From positions 62,001 through 126,000 of the forward strand of contig CAVOVI010000010.1 of assembly GCA_963699825.1 (NCBI GenBank): DNA of 64,000 bases, given 5' to 3'. Both the position numbers and the translations under genes were made by a program. Shown piece by piece: positions 32,699 through 43,171 of this stretch. The notes under the pieces are model-generated. The model was given only the letters and a program-made list of their open reading frames with translations. It had not been told where the DNA came from and made no database searches. The number at the start of each line of letters is the position of its first letter. Position 1 is the first letter of the stretch. This DNA is from SPDF01 sp963699825 (GTDB taxonomy: Bacteria; Gemmatimonadota; Gemmatimonadetes; Gemmatimonadales; GWC2-71-9).

Positions 32699-33919
32699 AT
32701 GGCTATGCGCAATGCGTCGACGGGGCAGTTCTCCGTGAGGGCTCTCTTGGCTGTCAGCCTCGTGGCCGGCATTCCTGTTGTCGCCTCGGCCCAGAACGCC
32801 ACCGTCCCGGGGACCCATACGGTCAAGAAGGGCGACACCCTCTGGGATCTCGCCAAGACGTACTTCGGTGACCCGCTCACCTGGCCCCAGATCTACAAGC
32901 TGAACACCGGCGTCATCGAGGATCCGCACTGGATCTACCCTGGCGAGGTGCTCCAGCTCTCTGGCACGGGGGTGGGGGTCATTCCGACCCAGCCCCAGCC
33001 GGTGGCGGGTGCGCCCGGCCTCGTGGAGGTCGCACCGGCCCCTGCGGGTGAACCGAGCCCCATGGCTGAACCCGAGGTCTATGCTGAGGCCCCGACGCCG
33101 GCCCCGGGCGGCGGCGCCCGCGCGGCAGGTCCGATCCCGGGTGACCCGACGAAGCTCTTCGGCAGGACCGATGCGCAGGCAGCCTCCCAGCAGGAACTGG
33201 TGGACTATGCCGAGAAGGCCTACCGCCCTCTCCGGCCCGGCGAGTTCTACAGCGCCGGATTCCTGACCGAAGGCCAGAAGCTGAGCTACGGCAAGGTGCT
33301 CGGCGATGTCGAGCCGCCGATGGTCGCGAACCTGGAGGCGCCGACCACGGCGCTGCCAGTTCAACCGGATCGGCATCATCCCGCCGAAGGGCGCCGCCTA
33401 CCAGGTGGGTGACTCCCTGATGATCGCGGCGAGGATTACCAGCTACGCGGGCTACGGGGATGTGATCTGGCCGACGGGCATGGCGCGCGTCATCGAGGTC
33501 GGGCCGAAGCAGACGACCGCGATCATCATCCACCAGTACCAGCGTATTCGAGAACGGGCAGGTGGCCCTTCCGCTGGAGCGGTTCGTCCCCGGCGGGCTC
33601 GGCGCGTGCCGTGCCGGTCGCCGACGGCATCGATGCCAAGGTCATCCAGGCCCGGTCCAAGAACGTCCTGACCGAGCAGCAGACGATCCTCTTCCTGGAC
33701 AAGGGTCGGGCAGATGGCGTGGCTCCCGGTGACGTCTTCGAGCTCTGGCGGACACCGGAGGAGCGCTGGGATGCCGCGTCGACGGTCGCCGAACCGATGG
33801 CCCGGCTCCAGGTCGTGCGGGTCGGCGACCACACCTCGTCCGCGCTGGTCGTCCGCGTCATCTCGGCCGACATCAAGCCGGGGACCACGGCCAAACAGGT
33901 CGCCAAGCTGCCGAACTGA
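32699..33919 (+). CDS. Exported LysM-domain protein (three frameshifts)
   Basis: Starts at ATG 32699 with a signal peptide (ALLAVSLVAGIPVVASAQ). A single LysM domain follows at about residues 38-95: THTVKKGDTLWDLAKTYFGD, PLTWPQIYKLN and IYPGEVLQLSG, probably for peptidoglycan binding. A long Pro/Ala/Gly linker leads to a region with ELVDYAEKAYRPLRPGEFYS. The rest is split by one-base gains near 33348, 33540 and about 33595. Corrected sequence includes FNRIGIIPPKGAAYQVGDSL, VFENGQVALPLERFVPGG and a C-terminal domain with FLDKGRADGVAPGDVFELWR, which resembles flagellar-FlgT-like or beta-rich modules. Corrected length is about 406 residues. Not assigned to a named family. Confidence 0.78.
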
Positions 33920-33942
33920 GTTCGCCGTTCGTTCGCACTCCG

Positions 33943-33993
33943 AGCACGCGGGGCCACCCGCCCTTTCCGGGTCGGCCCCGCGTGCTTCGTTTT
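33943..33993 (+). terminator. Terminator after the LysM gene
   Basis: Outer stem AGCACGCGGGGCC / GGCCCCGCGTGCT continuing into an inner ACCCG / CGGGT stem around a 7-base loop, with one unpaired base, then CG and TTTT. Very stable long hairpin ending 22 bases before the next gene. Confidence 0.85.
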
Positions 33994-34015
33994 ACCCACA
34001 TCCCTGAGGCTGGAT

Positions 34016-34964
34016 ATGGCTCGACGTGTCCTGGTCACCGGCGGCGCCGGATTCATTGGCTCTCACATCGTGGAGGCCTACCTGGCCGACGGCTGGGAGG
34101 TCACCGCGCATGGACGATCTCTCCCGCGGGAAGGCGTCCCAGGTGCCGGACGGCGTCCCCCTGATCGTGGCCGACATCCGGTCCGACCTTGCCCGCACCA
34201 CGGTGGCCACCGGCGGCTTCGACGTCCTGAACCACCACGCCGCGCAGATTGACGTCCGGTTTTCGGTCGAGCGGCCCTCGGCCGACGCCGATATCAACAT
34301 CTCGGGGTTCGTGAACCTGCTCGAGGGCGCGGGGCAGGGCGGGGTCGGCCGCGTCGTCTTTGCGAGCAGCGGGGGTGTGGTATACGGCAACCCCGACGTC
34401 ATCCCCACGCCGGAATCCGCCCCAAAGCGGCCCGTCTCCCCCTACGGGGTCAGCAAGCTCTCGGGAGAGCACTACCTGCGCGTCCTCGGAGAGCTGCACG
34501 GCTTCGAGGGGGTGGCCCTGCGCTACGCGAACGTGTGCGGGCCCCGCCAGGACCCCAAGTCCGAGGCCGGGGTGGTTTCCATCTTCGTCTCCCGGCTCCT
34601 GGCCGGCCAGCCGCTGGCCATCTTTGGAGACGGAAAGCAGACGCGTGATTATGTTTCTGTCTTGGATGTCGCCCGGGCGAATGTGCTGGCGAGCACAGCG
34701 CCGATCGCGTCGGGTGACGATCATGATACCCGCGCGTTCAACATCGCGACGGGCATCGAACGCTCAGTGCTCGAATTGGCCGAGGTGGCCGGTCGGGTCA
34801 CCGGGCACACTCCCGACGTGAAGATGGAGCCCGCGCGTCCGGGCGAAATCCTGCGGAGTGCGCTCGACCCGACAAAGGCCGCCGACGTCCTCGGGTGGCG
34901 ACCCGAAGTGGCGTTTGACGACAATCTCGCGATGCTCATGAAATGGTTCCAGACGGAGGGGTAA
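34016..34964 (+). CDS. NAD-dependent UDP-glucose 4-epimerase-like SDR (one frameshift)
   Basis: Extended SDR sugar epimerase. VLVTGGAGFIGSHIVEAYLA gives the NAD motif; skipping one base near 34110 (extra G or C before ATGGACGAT) joins it to MDDLSRGKASQVPDGVPLIV. Active-site segment VVFASSGGVVYGNPDVIPTP with the YGVSKLSGEHYL tyrosine-lysine pair; LRYANVCGPRQDP and GDGKQTRDYVSVLDVARANV are GalE/WbpP-like. Corrected length is about 315 residues. It could epimerise UDP-Glc, UDP-GlcNAc or UDP-GlcA; substrate is not resolved by sequence alone. The stop overlaps the tolQ ATG (TAATG). Confidence 0.88.
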
Positions 34965-35677
34965 TGCTCCTGCAGGTCGGTGGCGCAGTTCCGCGCTCGT
35001 CGTTAGAGCTCTTGCAACAGGCCGGCGGCGAGACCAAGATCGTCCTTGCTGTCACCGCCCTCTTCTCCATCGTCTCCTGGTTCATCATCGGCCTGAAATG
35101 GTGGCAGTTCCGCCGGATCCGTCGCCAGGCGGATCATTTTTTCACGGAACTGGAGCGGACCACGCGCCTGCAGGAGGCGTACACCATCCTGATGAAGCAG
35201 CCCCCCTCTCCGTACAACCGGCTCTTCCGCGAGGGCATGAACTTCTACAGCGAGCTCCGGCCCGGTGCCTTGCGTGACGAGGCGCCGACGGCCCGCGCGT
35301 CGCTGACGATGACCCAGCTTGAGGCGCTCAAGATGGTCCTCGGCAAGGAAGTGTCGGCGGAACGCGAACTCGCCGCCCACCTGGTGCCCTGGCTGGCGAC
35401 CATCGGCGCGGTCAGTCCCCTCCTCGGCCTCCTCGGCACGGTGCTCGGCATCATGGATGCGTTCATCGGCATCGCCGCCAAGGGATCCGGTAACATCGCC
35501 GCCGTCGCGCCCGGCGTGGCCGAAGCGCTCATCACGACGGTCGCCGGCCTCGCCACCGCGATTCCGGCGATGATGGCCTACAACTTCTTTGTCCATCGGA
35601 CCCGCGTATTCGCCGGGGAACTGGAAGGGTTCGGCAACGAACTCATCGGGACGATGGCGCGCGAGGGGCTGATCTAG
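34964..35677 (+). CDS. tolQ: TolQ/ExbB-type proton channel subunit
   Basis: Inner-membrane channel subunit that, with TolR, powers Tol-Pal. 237 residues, intact. First helix IVLAVTALFSIVSWFIIGLK near the N terminus; a cytoplasmic loop with FREGMNFYSELRPGALRDEA; then two more helices in LVPWLATIGAVSPLLGLLGT and ALITTVAGLATAIPAMMAYN, the MotA/TolQ/ExbB signature. ATG 34964 overlaps the epimerase stop; the upstream GTG at 34943 would only add residues inside that gene. Position directly before tolR-tolA-tolB-pal supports TolQ over ExbB. Confidence 0.94.
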   Translation: MLLQVGGAVPRSSLELLQQAGGETKIVLAVTALFSIVSWFIIGLKWWQFRRIRRQADHFFTELERTTRLQEAYTILMKQPPSPYNRLFREGMNFYSELRPGALRDEAPTARASLTMTQLEALKMVLGKEVSAERELAAHLVPWLATIGAVSPLLGLLGTVLGIMDAFIGIAAKGSGNIAAVAPGVAEALITTVAGLATAIPAMMAYNFFVHRTRVFAGELEGFGNELIGTMAREGLI

Positions 35678-36112
35678 ATGGCGGGCCGGCTCGGCGATCT
35701 CGGCGGCGGCGACGATGGGGACATGCGCCTCAGCGCCGACATCAACGTCACCTCGCTGGTGGACGTCGCCTTCGTGCTGCTGATCATCTTCATGATCGCC
35801 GCTCCGCTGATGACCGGCGGCGTGGACGTCCAGCTGCCGCAGGCGGAGGCGAGGCCGCTCCCCTCCAAGGAGGGGATGGTCGTCTCGGTCGATCGGGAGG
35901 GTCGGATCTTCATCGACCAGACCCGGGTCACCTACAACGACTTCCGGGTGACCTTCCGCGCCCTGGTGGAGAGCCGGAAGCCCTCGGGCGTCTACCTCCG
36001 TGCGGACCAGCGCGTCCCGTACGGCGACGTGGTACGGGTCCTCGCGGTCATCCGGAACAGCGGGATCAAGGACGTGGGGCTGGTGGCTGAGGAGGAGGAC
36101 CAGACCAAGTGA
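35678..36112 (+). CDS. tolR: TolR/ExbD-type subunit
   Basis: 144 residues: single membrane helix DVAFVLLIIFMIAAPLM, preceded by SADINVTSLVD with the conserved aspartate of the proton path, and a periplasmic domain ending RVLAVIRNSGIKDVGLVAEE, which matches the ExbD/TolR fold. It starts immediately after the tolQ stop and overlaps tolA (GTGA). Intact. Confidence 0.94.
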   Translation: MAGRLGDLGGGDDGDMRLSADINVTSLVDVAFVLLIIFMIAAPLMTGGVDVQLPQAEARPLPSKEGMVVSVDREGRIFIDQTRVTYNDFRVTFRALVESRKPSGVYLRADQRVPYGDVVRVLAVIRNSGIKDVGLVAEEEDQTK

Positions 36113-36835
36113 GCCGTCCGGTGGCGGTGCGGCGGCGGACGCCGGAAGTCGCGGCGGGAGCGGCGGGCAGCGCCCTGATTCATCTCACCGTGATCGCGTT
36201 CCTGATCGCCGGGGTCAAGGCGCCGCCCGCGATGGCTCCGATCTACGCCGTGGAACTGGTGGCCGCACCCGCGCCGACCGCGAACAAGCGTCCCGCGCCC
36301 GAGGCGGTGACCCGCCCGGTGGAGCAGCCGGACCCTGGGCCACCGGTCGCAAAGCCCAACAAGGTCTCCCCCGTGCCGTCGGCCAAGGCCCCGCCGAAGC
36401 CGAAGGCGACGGCCCCGAAGACCACGGCGACTCCGGTCAAGCGGGAACCGGCGCCGAGGTCCGAGTCGAAGACGGTTCCGGCTCCGGGCGAGACGCCCGA
36501 GCACCGGCAACGATGCCATCAACATCAAGACCCCTGGCCTGCAGTTCGCCTATCCGGAGTACCTCCGGAACATCGTGGCGCAGGTCTACCGCCGCTGGGA
36601 TCGTCCCGGCGGCAACCAGAGCCTGCGGGCCGAGGTCAGTTTCTTCATTCTGCGGGACGGTAGCGTGCGTGATATCCGATTCGTGACTCCCTCTGGCAAC
36701 TTCAGCTTCGACCTCAGCGCGCAGGGAGCGATCGAGGCCGCGGGGAATGCCCGCGCCTTCGGGCCGTTACCCGACGGCTATGAGGCCGACGTGCTGCCAG
36801 TCAGCTTCTTCTTTACGCCGCAGGCGGGCTCGTGA
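36109..36835 (+). CDS. tolA: TolA/TonB-like energy-transducing protein (one frameshift)
   Basis: GTG start. One N-terminal membrane helix (AGSALIHLTVIAFLIAGVKA), then a long Pro/Ala/Lys region (about residues 50-130) typical of a periplasm-spanning rod, and a C-terminal TonB/TolA domain: YPEYLRNIVAQVYRRWDRPG, FFILRDGSVRDIRFVTPSGN, AFGPLPDGYEADVLPVSFFF. The two parts lie in different frames; skipping one base near 36501 (extra G after CCC) joins TPSTGNDAINIK. Corrected length is about 241 residues. Position between tolR and tolB argues for TolA; the C-terminal fold alone does not separate TolA from TonB. Confidence 0.88.
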
Positions 36836-38117
36836 ACCGGGTGCTCGTGGCCGGCCTGCTGCTCGCGGCCGCGTCGCCGCTGATGGCCCAGGACCCGATC
36901 GATCGCGGCGTGCGGGTCGGCATCACCTACCAGCCGGGAACCCGTCCCCGCCTGGTGATGCTGCCGGGGCCGGGCCTCGACTCGGTCCGGGCCATCCTCC
37001 AGCGCGATCTCGATTTCAGCGACCGATTCGAGGTGCTGCCGCTCGAGTCCGGCGGCTCGACGGTCGCCTCCTCCGTGAATTACCAGCTGTACCGGACGCT
37101 CGGCGCCGAGTACGGCGTCGCGGTCCGCTCGGACGCCGGCGGGGTCGTCGTTCAGCTGCATGACATCGGTGGCGGGACGGTGCGACAGCAGCAGCCCTTC
37201 GCCGTGCCTGGCGAGTCCACGCCCGAGTTTCGGATGGCGGTCCACCGGATATCGGACGAGGTGGTGCGGTGGGTGACCGGCACGCCGGGGGTGGCGGCCA
37301 CCCGGCTGCTCGTCCTGATCGACAAGCGCGCGTACCGCGTGGACAGCGATGGCGCCGATCATGACGGCGGTGACGTCGTCGTCCGAGACGATCCTCTCGC
37401 CGACCTGGTCACCGGATGGTCGGTATGTCGCCTACACACGGTTCCTGGATGGGACCGGACCGATCATGCTGCAGGACCTGGCCACGGGCCGGTCGCAGCG
37501 GGTGACCGGGACGGAGTCACAGTTGAACTTCACGCCGGCGTTCTCGCCGGACGGCCGGACCCTCGCGTTCGCGCGAACGGATCAGCAGGGCGGCACCGAC
37601 ATCTACGCGGTCAACGTGGCGGATCAGTGCTGCCTGCGGCGGTTGACCGTCGGACGGTTCGCAGATAACCTTTCGCCCACATACGCACCCGACGGCCGCC
37701 GGATCGCCTTCGTCTCCACGCGCCCCGGCACCCCCCAGATTTACGCCATGTCGTCGGATGGGACTGACCAGGAACTGCTGGCCCCTTATGATTATGGAGC
37801 GACCGGCGCGTCGAACGCGCCGGAGTGGTCGCCCGATGGGGCCTCGGTGGCGTTCCACCGGGACATCGACCGGGCGCCCCAGGTGTTCATCCTCGAGGTG
37901 GGGAGCCGGCGGTTCAAGCAGTTGACGTCGAGCGGGCGGAACTCCGACCCGACCTGGGCGCCCGACGGCCGTCACCTGGCGTTCGTGTCGGACCGGAGCG
38001 GCCGCAAGCAGATATGGATTATTGACACGGAGACCGGACGGATCCGCCAGATCGCACGTCTCGGGCGAAGTCCGTCTCCCACACTGGTCGCGCCGACTTG
38101 GCGGAGCTGCACAGTAG
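36832..38117 (+). CDS. tolB: Tol-Pal system protein TolB (two frameshifts)
   Basis: Periplasmic protein that binds Pal. GTG start with signal peptide VLVAGLLLAAASPLMAQ. N-terminal alpha/beta domain (RGVRVGITYQPGTRP ... VVRWVTGTPGVAATR), then WD40-like beta-propeller blades LSPTWSPDGRYVAYTRFL, FTPAFSPDGRTLAFARTDQQ, LSPTYAPDGRRIAFVSTRPG, APEWSPDGASVAFHR and DPTWAPDGRHLAFVSDRSGR. One extra base near 37350 separates the two domains. A second near 38057 changes the end; reading across it gives VSGEVRLPHWSRRLGGAAQ and a stop at 38117, which fits the family better than the unshifted stop at 38152 inside pal. Confidence 0.93.
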
Positions 38118-38148
38118 GAATCACAACAACCCCCGATTGGAGTACTCC

Positions 38149-38728
38149 ATGAAGTCGCGTTCCCTGATGGTTTTCGCGCTGCTGACCGCCGCCGCCTGTG
38201 GTGGCAAGAAGCCCGCTGAAACCCCGCCGCCGGCCCCCGCGCCGGCCGCCCCGATCGACAGCACGGCCATCAAGGCCCGGATGCGGCAGGACTCGATCAA
38301 CGCCGCCGAAGCCCGTGCCCGCGCCGCCGCAGAAGCTGCCGCCAAGCTGCAGGCCCAGCTGCTCGCGGAAGTCACCTCGATGATCCACTTCGACTTCGAC
38401 AAGTCGGACATCAAGCCCGAGGACCAGGGCAACCTGATGCGCAAGGCCGCGATCCTGAAGGCCAACCCGGCCCTCACGATCCAGATCGCCGGCAACTGCG
38501 ACGAACCGCGGGTCGGACGAGTACAACCTCGCCCTCGGCAACCGCCGCGCGGCGGCGGCGCAGCGCTTCCTGATCAACCAGGGCGTCTCGGCCGGGCAGA
38601 TCAGCATCGTCTCGTACGGTGAGGAGCGGCCCGTCGACCCGGCCAACACCGAAGCGGCCTGGGCGATGAACCGGAACGACCAGTTCTCGCCGATCGCCGG
38701 CGGCAGCAACCTCATGGCGCCGAAGTGA
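38149..38728 (+). CDS. pal: Peptidoglycan-associated lipoprotein Pal (one frameshift)
   Basis: Outer-membrane lipoprotein tying the membrane to peptidoglycan. Lipobox TAAAC in MKSRSLMVFALLTAAACGG. Pro/Ala linker and a Glu/Ala helix, then the OmpA-like domain: FDFDKSDIKPEDQGNLMRKA, IQIAGNCDERGSDEYNLALG, NRRAAAAQRFLINQGVSAGQ, ISIVSYGEERPVDPANTEAA. One extra base (C before CGC at about 38505-38507) disrupts the peptidoglycan-binding NCDERGSDEYN motif; skipping it restores the canonical form. Corrected length is about 192 residues. It lies 31 bases after tolB; the stop overlaps cpoB (GTGA). Confidence 0.95.
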
Positions 38729-39493
38729 TCGGTCGGATCGCGCCAGTCCTCGTCCTGGCGACCGTCGCTCTGGGGGGCTGTGCCCTCCGGAGCGACGTGC
38801 GCCGGCTCGAGGAGCAGTTGACGACCATGCAGGACGAGAGCGACCGCCGCGATTCGATGCTCGCGGCGCAGCTCACGCGAGGTGCTGGCCCTGCAGCGGC
38901 AGGCGGGGGACTCGTTGGCTGCGGTCGAGGCGAATCTCCTGGCGTTCCGTGGGGAGACGCTCGGGCAGTTGTACGACGTCCAGCGGCAGATGCTCCAGGT
39001 CCAGGAACTGGCGGGCCAGAGCACGCGTCGCCTGAATGAACTCCGAGGGGACCTGGATGCCCGGGGACAGCAACTCACCGGGGCGGCCCCAGCAGGCGGC
39101 GCCAGCGGGGCGAGTAACGCCTCGGCGGTACAGATGTACGAAGCGTCGCTGCAGCAGCTCCGTCGCGGGAGCACCGGGACCGCGCGCGCCGGGTTCCGCC
39201 AGTTCCTCGAGCAGTACCCCACCGCCCCGGAGGCGGTCGACGCGCTCTACTTCATCGGCGAGAGCTTCAGCACGGAGGCACCGGACTCCGCGGCGGCCTA
39301 CTACACCCAGGTCGCGGACAAGTATCCGTCTTCCCCCCGCGCCGCGAGCGCGCTCTACCGGCTGGGGTCGATGGCGGAGTCCGCCAAGGATACGACGGCC
39401 GCCCGTGGCTACTACCAGCGACTGATCGCGAAGTATCCGACGTCGAACGAGGCCGCGCTCGCCCGCGACCGCCTGAAGGCGCTCGGGCAGTAG
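38725..39493 (+). CDS. cpoB: Tol-Pal-associated CpoB (YbgF) (one frameshift)
   Basis: Lipoprotein (lipobox GGCA, VALGGC) with a coiled-coil front (VRRLEEQLTTMQDESDRRDS ... VQRQMLQVQELAGQSTRRLN) and a C-terminal TPR block: MYEASLQQLRRGSTGTARAG, FRQFLEQYPTAPEAVDALYF, ALYRLGSMAESAKDTTAARG, YYQRLIAKYPTSNEAALA. This is the standard CpoB layout and position. In E. coli it links PBP1B activity to Tol. GTG start inside the pal stop. One extra base near 38880 separates the coiled-coil part; after correction the protein has about 255 residues. Confidence 0.88.
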
Positions 39494-39512
39494 CCCGGCG
39501 CCGACCGGACCG

Positions 39513-40233
39513 ATGGCCGCCTCCCGTGGCGAGATGCCGTTCCTCGATCACCTCGAGGAACTGCGCTCGCGCCTCCTCAAGACGCTGGTCGCGGTCATCG
39601 TCGGGTTCGGCGCTGGACTGTGGATCGTCCAGCGCTTTCAGTTCGTCTCCCTCCTCAAGGAACCGATCGCACCCTACCTGACCGACGGCCGGCTCACGAT
39701 CTTGAGCCCGACCGAACCGGTCATGATCGTCCTGAAGCTCTCGCTTCCTCATCGGCCTGGTCCTCGCCTCGCCGTTCCTCCTCTACCAGATCTGGGGCTT
39801 CCTCTCCCCCGCACTGTACGAGAAGGAACGGCGCGCCTTCGTCCCGCGCCATCTTGATCGGGACCGCTGCTGTTCATCGTCGGCGCCGTCCTCGGCTACG
39901 TCTTCGTGGTTCCGCAGGCGCTGCGCGTCCTCCTCGAGCTTCCAGACCGGCGCGCTCGACAGCCGATGATCACCTACGACGCCTACTTCAGCTTCGTGCT
40001 GCAGATCCTCATCGGCCTCGGACTGTCGTTCGAGATCCCGCTGGTCATCACGATCCTCGCGGCGTTCGGGCTCATCACCCCCGCCGCCCTCAACCGGTTC
40101 CGGCGGTTCGAGATCGTGCTCGCCTTTGCCGCAGGCGCGCTGCTCTCTCCCGGCGCCGACGTCCTGTCGATGCTGATGATGACCGTCCCGATCCTCCTGC
40201 TGTACGAGATCGGTGTGGGGGGCGCCATGCTGA
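39513..40233 (+). CDS. tatC: Twin-arginine translocase subunit TatC (several frameshifts)
   Basis: Receptor of the Tat pathway for folded proteins. N terminus MPFLDHLEELRSRLLKTLVA is diagnostic. Assembled helices and loops: LKLSFLIGLVLASPFLLYQI, WGFLSPALYEKERRAFVP, ILIGTLLFIVGAVLGYVFVV, MITYDAYFSFVLQILIGLGL, SFEIPLVITILAAFGLITP, RFRRFEIVLAFAAGALLSPG, DVLSMLMMTVPILLLYEIG. Extra bases are near 39747, 39847, 39865 and 39938; one base seems lost or two gained near 39965. The end needs one more shift near 40215-40226, giving a TGA at 40231 that overlaps the next ATG (TGATG), as at other junctions here. The exact C terminus is inferred. tatA lies 9 kb away. Confidence 0.85.
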
Positions 40234-43024
40234 TGCACCGGCGCCGACTGCGGCGCGCGGCCTCGGCGGCGGCGCAGGGCTCATCGCGCTGGCGCTCTGG
40301 GGCGCCCCGCTCGAGGCCCAGGTGCCGCAACGCCCGGAGCGGCCGCCGAAAGCGGCGCCGACGCCGGGTGCGCAGGCGCCCGCGCCCGGCGAATGACGCC
40401 GATTCCCTCACGCGCGCCAAGGTGCAAAGCGGGCAGGCGGTCGACACCGCAGCTGCCCGCCGCCTCGGCCTCCCCACCGGCCCGGTCTTTCCCTTCCCGG
40501 CGCCCGACTCGACGATGCAGGCGCTGCTGCAGCGGCAAGGGTACGTCGTCACGCGGTACCGGGCCGATTCGGTGACCCTGCTGGCAGAGGAGAAGCGGAT
40601 TCTCATGGTCGGCGAGGCGCGCACCGAGCGCGAGGGGGCGACACTGGAGGCGAGTGAGATCGACTACCAGGATGCCAAGGGGATGCTCGACGCACGCGGC
40701 TCGCCGATGCTGTTCAGCGAGGGCAACATCCTGGTCGGCAAGGAGATCCGATACTACACCGAGTCAAAGAGGGGCGTCGTCACCGGCGCCCTCACGAGTT
40801 TTGATCAGGGCGGTGCGGAGTGGTTTCTCCGCGGCAGCATCGCCCAGGACTCGAGTTCCAAGCGCATCTACGCGCAATCGAGCGAGATCACCAGCTGCGA
40901 CCTCCCCGACCCGCACTACCATTTCTCGGCCGGCGAGGTGAAGTGGATCAGTGGGACCGTCATGGTCGCCCGGCCCGACCGTGCTCTACGTGCGCGACGT
41001 CCCGGTCATGTGGCTGCCGTTCGTCTTCCAGGACGGCCGGCCCGACCGTCACTCGGGCATCCTGATTCCGCGCATCGGCTTCAACGACGTCGTGCGGACC
41101 TCGGAGAAGTACAATCGCCAGATCACGAACATCGGGTACTACTGGGCGGCGAGCGACTACTTCGACATGACCGTCCGCTTCGACTGGCTCGACAATCGAT
41201 ACTCCACCCTGGCGGTCCTGGGACGGTATCGGTGGCTGGACCGATTCACGAACGGATCGATTGGCTTCAGTCGACAGTGGGCCAGCGGGGGAGGGCGCTC
41301 CACCGGCGTGATCTGGGACCACCGGCAGGTCTTCTCGCTGAGCAGCTCCCTGAATCTCTCGCTGAATTATGTGACAAACAGCAGCATCGTCCGAAACAAC
41401 GCGATCGATCCCCTTCTGACCACCCAGCAGATCACCAGCGCCCTGAACTACACCCACCGCTATGCCTGGGGCACCCTGACGCTCGGCGGCAATCTCCGGC
41501 AGAACATCGAGAACAACAGCCTGACCAGCCAGCTGCCGGCGATCACGCTCAGCCCGAAGCCGGTCAATATCGGCTCGAACGTGACCTGGTCGCCGGGGCT
41601 GTCGTTCTCGACCGAATGGCAGCGCAAGCAGCCGTTGTCCCCCCCGACGGTGGTGACCCTGCCCAGCGGGCGGGTCGACACGCTGGCCAACACCTTCGAC
41701 GCGCGGAGCACCACCTTCAGCCTCGAAACGCCGCTCCGCATCGGGAACTTCAACTGGCGGAACAGCGTCCGCGTGACCGACCAGGAGCGGGATATCCCCA
41801 CCATGGGTGGCGTCTGGGTGCCCGATACGGCCAACCCCGGGGACTCGGTCTTCGTGACGACGGCGTACAGCGGGACCTACTCCACCGGACTCGATTGGGA
41901 CACCGGCATCAATCTCCCGCTGCTCTTCCGCGGCTCCTGGAAGCTCCAGCCGTCGGTGGGGGTGACCAATGTGGCAGGCGGACAGCCGTACCTGATTCGC
42001 AATCAGACCACCGACGGCGCATGGGTCGCCCAGTCGAAGCGGTTCGCCTTCAACATCAGCACGAGCCCCACGTTCTTCGGCTTCTACCCGGGGTTTGCAG
42101 GATTCCAGCGAGTGCGCCACAGCTTCTCCCCGATCATCTCGTACTCGATGGCGCCCGCCGCCGACATCCCGGAGGACTTCGCCCTCGCGATCAAGACCCT
42201 GGGGCAGAGCGCCACTCGTGCTCACCAGTCCGCGCACCGAACGCCTGACCATCGGGTTGAACCAGAACATCGAGGGCAAGAAGCTGAACCCCGGGGCGGA
42301 CAGCACCCAGCCGGACGCCGGCACGAAGCAGCGGATCCTGAGCATCGCCACCAGCCCCGTCGGCTACGACCTCGTCCAGGCGCAGGAACCGGGGCGCACC
42401 GGGTGGACGACCCAGAGTTTGACCAATTCCTTCCAGAGCGACCTGCTCCCCGGGTTCAACCTGTCAATCACGCACGACCTCTGGGATGGTCCGGTGGGCT
42501 ATGACAGCTCCTCCTTCGATATCGCCCTGCAGCAGGTCGGACTCAGCTTCGCGGTGTCCTCCGCCACCTTCGCCCCGCTCCTGCGGCTGTTCGGCCTCGC
42601 CACTCCCGGCCCCGGCGCGAGCGCGGAACCTGACCTGCGGGGTTACGTGGCCGACACCTATCGCCCGGTCCGGCCCGGCCCCGAGGCGATCTACGGCAAC
42701 AACTTCGGGCCGACCCCGCTCGGCCGGGCGTTCCGGGCCAACATCAGCTACACCTACCAGAAGAGCCGCCTGACCGATGTGACCCAGTCCAATATCGGAT
42801 TCAACACCACCTTCTCGCCGACGCCCCTCTGGGGCGTCTCCTGGTCCACACAGTACAACGTGACTGAGGGCACCTTCGAATCGCAGATCATCCGGTTGGA
42901 GCGCGAACTGCACGAGTGGCGGGCAGGGTTCAATTTCGTCAGGAATCCGAACGGGAATGTCACCCTCTACTTCTCGATCTCCCTGACCGACCTGCCCGAA
43001 ATGAAGCTCGACTACAACCAGTAG
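40233..43024 (+). CDS. lptD: LptD/OstA-like outer-membrane protein (several frameshifts)
   Basis: Likely the beta-barrel LPS-assembly protein. ATG 40233 with basic n-region HRRRLRR and hydrophobic core (GLIALALWGAPLEAQ) makes a good signal peptide if two bases are skipped near 40250-40260. An OstA/LptA-like N domain follows: VTLLAEEKRILMVGEARTER, EASEIDYQDAKGMLDARGSP, SEGNILVGKEIRYYTESKRG. Then a conserved strand VLYVRDVPVMWLPFVFQDGR and IGYYWAASDYFDMTVRFDWL open a long beta-barrel of alternating residues, ending EMKLDYNQ without a clear C-terminal aromatic. Extra bases are near 40390, 40974 and 42220. Corrected length is about 928 residues. Cysteines of the LptD disulfide pattern are not obvious, so a broader OstA-family role remains possible. 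Confidence 0.75.
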
Positions 43025-43052
43025 CCCGGTCCAGCCGCGAACGTCCCCACCA

Positions 43053-43112
43053 GCGGACAGGAGGCATCCTGTCGCAACATCCTAAGTCATTGTTATATAT
43101 TCACTTGAAATA
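43053..43112 (+). promoter_or_regulatory. Hairpin and AT-rich promoter-like region before the unknown lipoprotein
   Basis: Hairpin GACAGGA (43056-43062) / TCCTGTC (43067-43073) with 4-base loop lies after the lptD stop and may weaken readthrough; no T-run follows. Then an AT-rich stretch (TATATATT, about 43094-43101) stands out from the GC-rich surroundings and may be a -10 region for the gene at 43172. A convincing -35 was not found. Confidence 0.35.
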
Positions 43113-43171
43113 GAGCTCGTGATGGCATGGACCGTGCATTTTGGCGGGTGTCCCCTCTTCGAGGAATTCTG

